From Neorhizobium sp. UBA3556 (GTDB taxonomy: Bacteria > Pseudomonadota > Alphaproteobacteria > Rhizobiales > Rhizobiaceae), in the NCBI GenBank assembly GCA_002376235.1, contig DFNX01000001.1:305891-369890 (forward strand): a stretch of 64,000 nt of DNA, written 5' to 3'. The notes beneath the pieces were generated by a model. The model ran no database searches. It was not told where the DNA came from and saw only the letters and a program-made list of their open reading frames with translations. Positions 60,009-64,000 of this stretch are shown here, piece after piece (the stretch's first letter is position 1; every line of letters begins with the position of its first letter). The position numbers and the translations under genes are program-made.

Positions 60009-61316
60009 ATGGCAAATGCAGCAGACATCGGCCTGATCATGTTGATCAGCATTCCGATCCTTCTTGCTATCGGTGTGCCGATCAGCATCAGCATGGGTAT
60101 CGGCTCCGTACTGGCCATGAGCACGGTCTTCACCTTCGACAGAATGGCGATCACCGCGGCGCAGCGTATCTTCAGCGGCGTCAACAGCTTCTCGCTGCTG
60201 GCTATTCCCTTCTTCGTCCTCGCCGGCATCATCATGACCAATGGCGGCATAGCCCGAAGGCTGATCAATTTCGCCAAAGCCCTGATCGGCTTCATTCCCG
60301 GCGCACTGATGCAGACGAACATCGTGGCCAACATGCTGTTCGGCTCGATCAGTGGTTCCGGTGTGGCTGCCGCAGCGGCAATCGGCGGCGCGATCGGCCC
60401 GCAGCAGAAGGATGACGGTTATGATCCGGCGGCCGCGGCTGCAGCCAATATCGCATCCGCCCCCTCGGGCATGCTGATCCCGCCCAGCAACACCTTCATC
60501 ATCTACTCGCTGGCAAGCGGCGGTACTTCGGTCGCAGCATTGTTCCTCGCCGGTTATATCCCTGGCATTCTATGGGGCCTGGCCTGTATCATTCCGGCGA
60601 TGATTTACGCATTGCGTGCGGGCTACAAGGCGCAGGGCTTCGCCAAGTTCCAGGAGAATTTGCGCGTTACCATCGACGCCCTGCCGGCGCTCTTCCTGAT
60701 CGTCTTGATCGTTGGCGGCATCATCTCCGGCATTTTCACGCCAACCGAAGCGAGCTGTATCGCAGTCGTCTACGTACTGGTTCTCTCCTTCGCCTACCGC
60801 ACGATCACGGTACAGATGATCCCGAGCTTCCTGCTCGATACCGCCAAGACCACCGGCATGATCATCTTCATGATCGGCATTTCCGCAGTGATGGGCTGGA
60901 TCATGGCCTATGCCAAGATCCCAAACATCATCGCGTCCTCGCTTCTGGGCTTCACCGATAATCCGATCCTGATCATGCTGATGATGAACGTCATCATGCT
61001 CATACTGGGTTGCGTCATGGACCCGACGCCGGCGATCCTGATCTTCGCGCCGATCTTCCTGCCGATCGCGATGTCGCTTGGAATTGACCCGGTACATTTC
61101 GGCGTCATCATGGTCTTCAACCTCTCGATCGGCACGATCACGCCACCTGTCGGGCCAATCCTGTTCGTTGGTTGCCGAATAGCCAAACTAAAGATCGAGG
61201 ACGTTTTCAAACCGCTGCTGATGTATTTCCTGATCCTGATTGCGATGCTGATCGTGGTCACGTTCATACCTGCACTGTCGCTGCTTCTGCCGCAGGCCGC
61301 AGGCTTGATCCGATAG
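60009..61316 (+). CDS. TRAP transporter large permease (DctM family), second system
   Basis: 435 residues, about 12 membrane helices: IPFFVLAGIIMTNGGIARRLI, GSISGSGVAAAAAIGGAIGP, SAPSGMLIPPSNTFIIYSLASGG and IGTITPPVGPILFVGCRIA. Overlap-free with DctQ. It couples Na+ entry to uptake of the acid bound by the DctP at 58374. Confidence 0.93.
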   Translation: MANAADIGLIMLISIPILLAIGVPISISMGIGSVLAMSTVFTFDRMAITAAQRIFSGVNSFSLLAIPFFVLAGIIMTNGGIARRLINFAKALIGFIPGALMQTNIVANMLFGSISGSGVAAAAAIGGAIGPQQKDDGYDPAAAAAANIASAPSGMLIPPSNTFIIYSLASGGTSVAALFLAGYIPGILWGLACIIPAMIYALRAGYKAQGFAKFQENLRVTIDALPALFLIVLIVGGIISGIFTPTEASCIAVVYVLVLSFAYRTITVQMIPSFLLDTAKTTGMIIFMIGISAVMGWIMAYAKIPNIIASSLLGFTDNPILIMLMMNVIMLILGCVMDPTPAILIFAPIFLPIAMSLGIDPVHFGVIMVFNLSIGTITPPVGPILFVGCRIAKLKIEDVFKPLLMYFLILIAMLIVVTFIPALSLLLPQAAGLIR

Positions 61317-61625
61317 CGGGAAAAACGCTTAACCCGTCGCGGAAGGCAATTGGAGCCCAACGCGTATTAAAACTGTGCCATCACCTGCAAGGGTGGTGGC
61401 ACACGCTTCTCAATGCCAAATGGACGCGGCCGACTTAAAAGATGTATCGGCAATGACTTCATCTACCCGGCCGATAGTTCCAGAATCGTCGCCACAACTC
61501 ATCCACCAAAACCTGATGAAGGGCATTTTCTCCACGCTGCAATGGTAGTAAGCGATACACTTGTCCGTGGTAGGCGACGTTATTTTGTTCGTTCCAGATC
61601 AAGGAACAAACGACCGGAGGAATAT
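61317..61625. promoter_or_regulatory. Leader region of the antiporter gene with inverted repeat
   Basis: 309 bases. TTTGTTC (61584-61590) and GAACAAA (61604-61610) form a 7-bp inverted repeat six bases before the GGAGG at 61616-61620. It could be an operator or an mRNA structure controlling translation. No terminator for the TRAP operon was recognised. Confidence 0.45.
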
Positions 61626-63152
61626 GTGTATTCTTTAGCTAAAAGTCATTCGATTACGAATTTTTCCCGGAATCTCCGGCCACACTTATATTCGTGGACC
61701 CTTTCAGCCTTTCGCACCCCTTATCGGATACCGACGTTCATTGGCGCGGCGTCTGTTTCGCTTGTTCTGTCATCGCCTGCGCTCGCCGCTGACACGCATC
61801 TGAATATTGACGGCAGTGCGCTGGGGTTGATCTGGGCCGTTCCATTTGTCGGCATGCTTCTGTCAATCGCGCTGCTGCCGCTGCTGGCTTCGCATTTCTG
61901 GCACCACCATTTCGGCAAGGTGGCTGCATTCTGGGCTCTGGCGTTTTTCGTTCCGTTCGTTGCCACGCATGCGTCCGGTATCGTCGCCTCGGAGATGACC
62001 CATGCCATCCTTCTGGATTACGTGCCATTCGTCATTCTGCTGACCTCGCTATTCACCATCGCCGGCGGGATCCTGGTCACCGGCAATCTGCATGGATCGC
62101 CGCGTCTCAATACAGCCTTGCTCGCCATCGGCACGCTGCTTGCGTCGGTGATCGGCACCACCGGCGCTTCCATGGTGCTGATCCGCCCGCTACTGCGCGC
62201 CAATGATGGAAGACGGCACAATGTCCATGTCGTCGTCTTCTTCATCTTCCTCGTTTCGAATATCGGCGGTTCGCTGACGCCGCTGGGCGATCCGCCACTC
62301 TTTCTCGGTTATCTGCGCGGAGTGGATTTCTTCTGGACCACATTACATATGCTGCCGGAGATGGCCTTTGCCGCGCTGATATTGTTGATCCTGTTCTGGT
62401 TCCTCGACAGCTATCTCTACAAGGGCGACACGGATTTCCGTGGTGTCTCCGATCCCACGCCGGATACTCCGAAAATTGGAATTTCCGGCAAGATCAATTT
62501 CGCCTTGTTGCTGGTCGTTATCGGTGCAGTGCTGATGTCAGGATCGTGGAAACCCGAAGTGTCCGTTCCGGTCTTCGGCTTGCACTGGGAGCTGCAAAAC
62601 ATCGTGCGCGATCTTATCCTGATCGCTGCCGCAATAGCCTCCCTCATGCTGACACCAGCCGGTTTGCGCGAAAGAAACGGCTTCGAATGGGGACCGATGC
62701 TGGAGGTCGGCAAGCTTTTCGCCGCGATCTTCATCACCATCATTCCGGTTATCGCCATGCTGAAGGCGGCCGAAAACGGCGCGTTTGCACCACTCGTCGC
62801 GCTTGTCAGCGCGCCTGATGGCGCTCCGATCAACGCCATGTATTTCTGGATGACCGGTATCCTATCGTCCTTCCTCGACAATGCACCGACCTACCTGGTG
62901 TTCTTCAATCTGGCAGGTGGTGATCCGGTTGAATTGATGGGCCCGCTTGCCAGAACCCTGGTCGCCATTTCCTGCGGCGCGGTATTCATGGGCGCCAACA
63001 GCTATATCGGCAATGCGCCGAATTTCATGGTCAAGGCGATTGCCGAAAATGGCGGCGTCAAGATGCCGAGCTTCTTCGGCTACATAGCCTGGTCGGGCGG
63101 CATTCTCGTGCCGGTCTTCATTCTGGTAACGCTGGTGTTCTTCCGCACCTGA
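61626..63152 (+). CDS. NhaD/CitM-like sodium:proton antiporter family membrane protein
   Basis: About 508 residues with 12-13 membrane helices: IWAVPFVGMLLSIALLPLLA, ASVIGTTGASMVLIRPLLRAN, SNIGGSLTPLGDPPLFLGYLRG, SSFLDNAPTYLVFFNLAGGDP and ANSYIGNAPNFMVKAIAENGGV. The two helix-hairpin motifs (GSLTPLGDPPL and SYIGNAPNFM) are those of the NhaD/ArsB-type ion-transporter superfamily. The N-terminus carries a signal-like segment ending SSPALAAD. The GTG at 61626, five bases after GGAGG, is the preferred start. Likely Na+/H+ exchange; substrate not proven. Confidence 0.88.
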   Translation: MYSLAKSHSITNFSRNLRPHLYSWTLSAFRTPYRIPTFIGAASVSLVLSSPALAADTHLNIDGSALGLIWAVPFVGMLLSIALLPLLASHFWHHHFGKVAAFWALAFFVPFVATHASGIVASEMTHAILLDYVPFVILLTSLFTIAGGILVTGNLHGSPRLNTALLAIGTLLASVIGTTGASMVLIRPLLRANDGRRHNVHVVVFFIFLVSNIGGSLTPLGDPPLFLGYLRGVDFFWTTLHMLPEMAFAALILLILFWFLDSYLYKGDTDFRGVSDPTPDTPKIGISGKINFALLLVVIGAVLMSGSWKPEVSVPVFGLHWELQNIVRDLILIAAAIASLMLTPAGLRERNGFEWGPMLEVGKLFAAIFITIIPVIAMLKAAENGAFAPLVALVSAPDGAPINAMYFWMTGILSSFLDNAPTYLVFFNLAGGDPVELMGPLARTLVAISCGAVFMGANSYIGNAPNFMVKAIAENGGVKMPSFFGYIAWSGGILVPVFILVTLVFFRT

Positions 63153-63191
63153 TGCGGCATGCATGTCCCTTATCATCGCCTACCAAAAAAA

Positions 63192-63225
63192 ATTTCCCGA
63201 CCGCAGACCCTCGCGGCCGGGAAAT
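63192..63225 (-). terminator. Intrinsic terminator reading on the minus strand
   Basis: ATTTCCCG-A-CCGC pairs with GCGG-C-CGGGAAAT around an 8-base loop; on the minus strand it is followed by eight or more T. It would end transcripts coming from the insertion-sequence remnants, or from a gene since lost there. Confidence 0.7.
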
Positions 63226-63411
63226 CTGGCAAAAACACGCGCCACTCGAAGCGCCAGCATCATTTAGCGGGATATAAACTCCTCTTAGCGCTGGACAGCC
63301 TCGTCCGAGACGCAAGCATTGCCGCGATCTGCGACCGCGTCGGAATAACGGATAAACATTGTTCGAAGACGGAAGTGCGGAGCAACGGGAATTGAGATTT
63401 TCCGGCCCTAG

Positions 63412-63489
63412 TCAAGATGACGGAATGGTTGTGCCACTGGGATTATGCATCTCGATCAGGACGTTATACCCGATTGCGCTGTGAGGACG
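63412..63489 (-). pseudogene. 3' end of an IS3-family transposase
   Basis: The last ~26 codons read RPHSAIGYNVLIEMHNPSG and stop, the typical C-terminus of IS3-family OrfB proteins in rhizobia. The rest of that transposase is absent; the frame continues instead into an IS6-like sequence. Confidence 0.65.
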
Positions 63490-63829
63490 ATCCACGTTAG
63501 GCAAAGGGCTGCGCCTATTTTTTCGGCTTTGCAGCAAGGCATCGAGGACGATGTCGTTGGTATTGACGGTACGCCACAACCAGTATCTCTTTCCTTTGAC
63601 TGTCACCACCATCTTATCAGGCTGCCACTTTTTCAGCGAAGTGACCGTCGCCGGAGCTACTGAGCGAATTTGAGACCGAATTTCGCCGCCCATTCAGAGA
63701 CCGGCTGAAGCGAAACGTCGATGCCGCGTTCGGCAAGCAGGTCTTCAACATCGCGAGGGCTGAGCGGAAATCGATAAATAGCCACACTGCATGCTCTATG
63801 AGCTCAGTGGGCAAACGGTGGTGTTTATA
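63490..63829 (-). pseudogene. IS6-family transposase remnant (frameshifted)
   Basis: The N-terminal part reads YKHHRLPTELIEHAVWLF, then a frameshift moves the family sequence to another frame (FPLSPRDVEDLLAERGIDVS, ending at a TAG), then a third segment gives WQPDKMVVTVKGKRYWLWRTVNT (DDE region with the GKRYWLWR motif) and stops being IS6-like at about QSRKN. At least one frameshift, one stop and an internal deletion make it inactive. Confidence 0.8.
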
Positions 63830-64000
63830 GTGGTCTTGTGCTCTGCCCCCCAAAAACTGGAGGGACGATGGGTCTCAGGTCATGGCGAGGCTTAGGTCAG
63901 CAGATTAGCGTGCCGATCCGCACAGATCGGTTAAGGCGACGCCAACCCTTTAGGTTACGGTCCTCAGCAAGCGTTTTTGGGAATATCTTTGGTTGCGGGG
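63830..64000. other. Window edge, possible further insertion-sequence end
   Basis: GCCCCCCAAAAACTGGAGG near 63846 resembles the termini of some rhizobial IS3-family elements. An ATG at 63874 opens a frame to the window edge that I do not recognise. Confidence 0.3.

Noticed and set aside
63159..63395. Plus-strand 78-codon frame after the antiporter gene
   Set aside because: It overlaps a terminator, and only a short stretch vaguely recalls IS3 OrfA; not supportable as a gene.

Overview
The window looks like chromosome or a large replicon of a member of the Rhizobiaceae (Rhizobium/Agrobacterium group). The pointers are a ChvE-GguAB sugar transporter with a GguC-type gene, a Pha-type K+/H+ antiporter with fused A and B subunits, an ans locus resembling that of Rhizobium etli, high GC, and many FCD-type GntR regulators and TRAP transporters. 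The genus is inference from family resemblance only. No rRNA, tRNA or CRISPR array was found.

Layout. 1-1.9 kb: 3' part of a crotonase/3-hydroxyacyl-CoA dehydrogenase fusion and a terminator. 2.0-9.8 kb (minus): a six-gene operon for aldose uptake and non-phosphorylative oxidation (gguC, Gal/L-arabinose 1-dehydrogenase, IlvD/Edd-type aldonate dehydratase, chvE, gguA, gguB). 10.0-15.4 kb (plus, divergent): a YtfQRT-YjfF-type sugar ABC transporter with a GntR regulator. 15.5-18.4 kb: a siderophore-interacting protein, a small rhizobial protein and an unidentified membrane protein. 18.8-24.9 kb (minus): phaABCDEFG. 24.9-25.2 kb: a small XRE regulator.

25.3-43.0 kb is the most unusual part. It is a complete glycyl-radical-enzyme bacterial microcompartment (BMC) locus on the minus strand. 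In transcription order it has a DJ-1/PfpI protein, a B12-independent diol dehydratase, an iron alcohol dehydrogenase, PduA-like and PduB-like shell proteins, a second hexamer shell protein with a long acidic tail, PduL, EutJ, a flavoprotein, an EutN-type vertex protein, an HbpS/PduO-C-like protein, a PduP-like aldehyde dehydrogenase, a small BMC-domain protein, the radical-SAM activase, a dedicated MetK, and a PocR-domain histidine kinase with an AraC-type response regulator. A divergent unknown membrane protein (42.1-43.0 kb) is a candidate substrate transporter. The predicted chemistry is 1,2-propanediol (or glycerol) to aldehyde inside the shell, then to acyl-CoA/acyl-phosphate and alcohol. 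An anaerobic, oxygen-sensitive pathway in a group generally regarded as aerobic is notable. The overall type resembles the alpha-proteobacterial 'GRM3' class, but several details deserve attention: an internal insertion in the dehydratase, a Cys-rich insert in the aldehyde dehydrogenase, shared MGG-capped targeting helices, and a candidate AraC-type operator.

43.2-61.3 kb: catabolic loci for uronates and amino acids. These are uxaB; a small membrane-anchored protein; an ans locus (GntR regulator, aspartase, asparagine permease, asparaginase) with a near-perfect operator palindrome; a TRAP transporter; uxuB-uxuA; two GntR regulators; and a second TRAP transporter. 61.6-63.2 kb: a NhaD/CitM-like antiporter. 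63.2-64.0 kb: decayed, chimeric insertion-sequence remnants.
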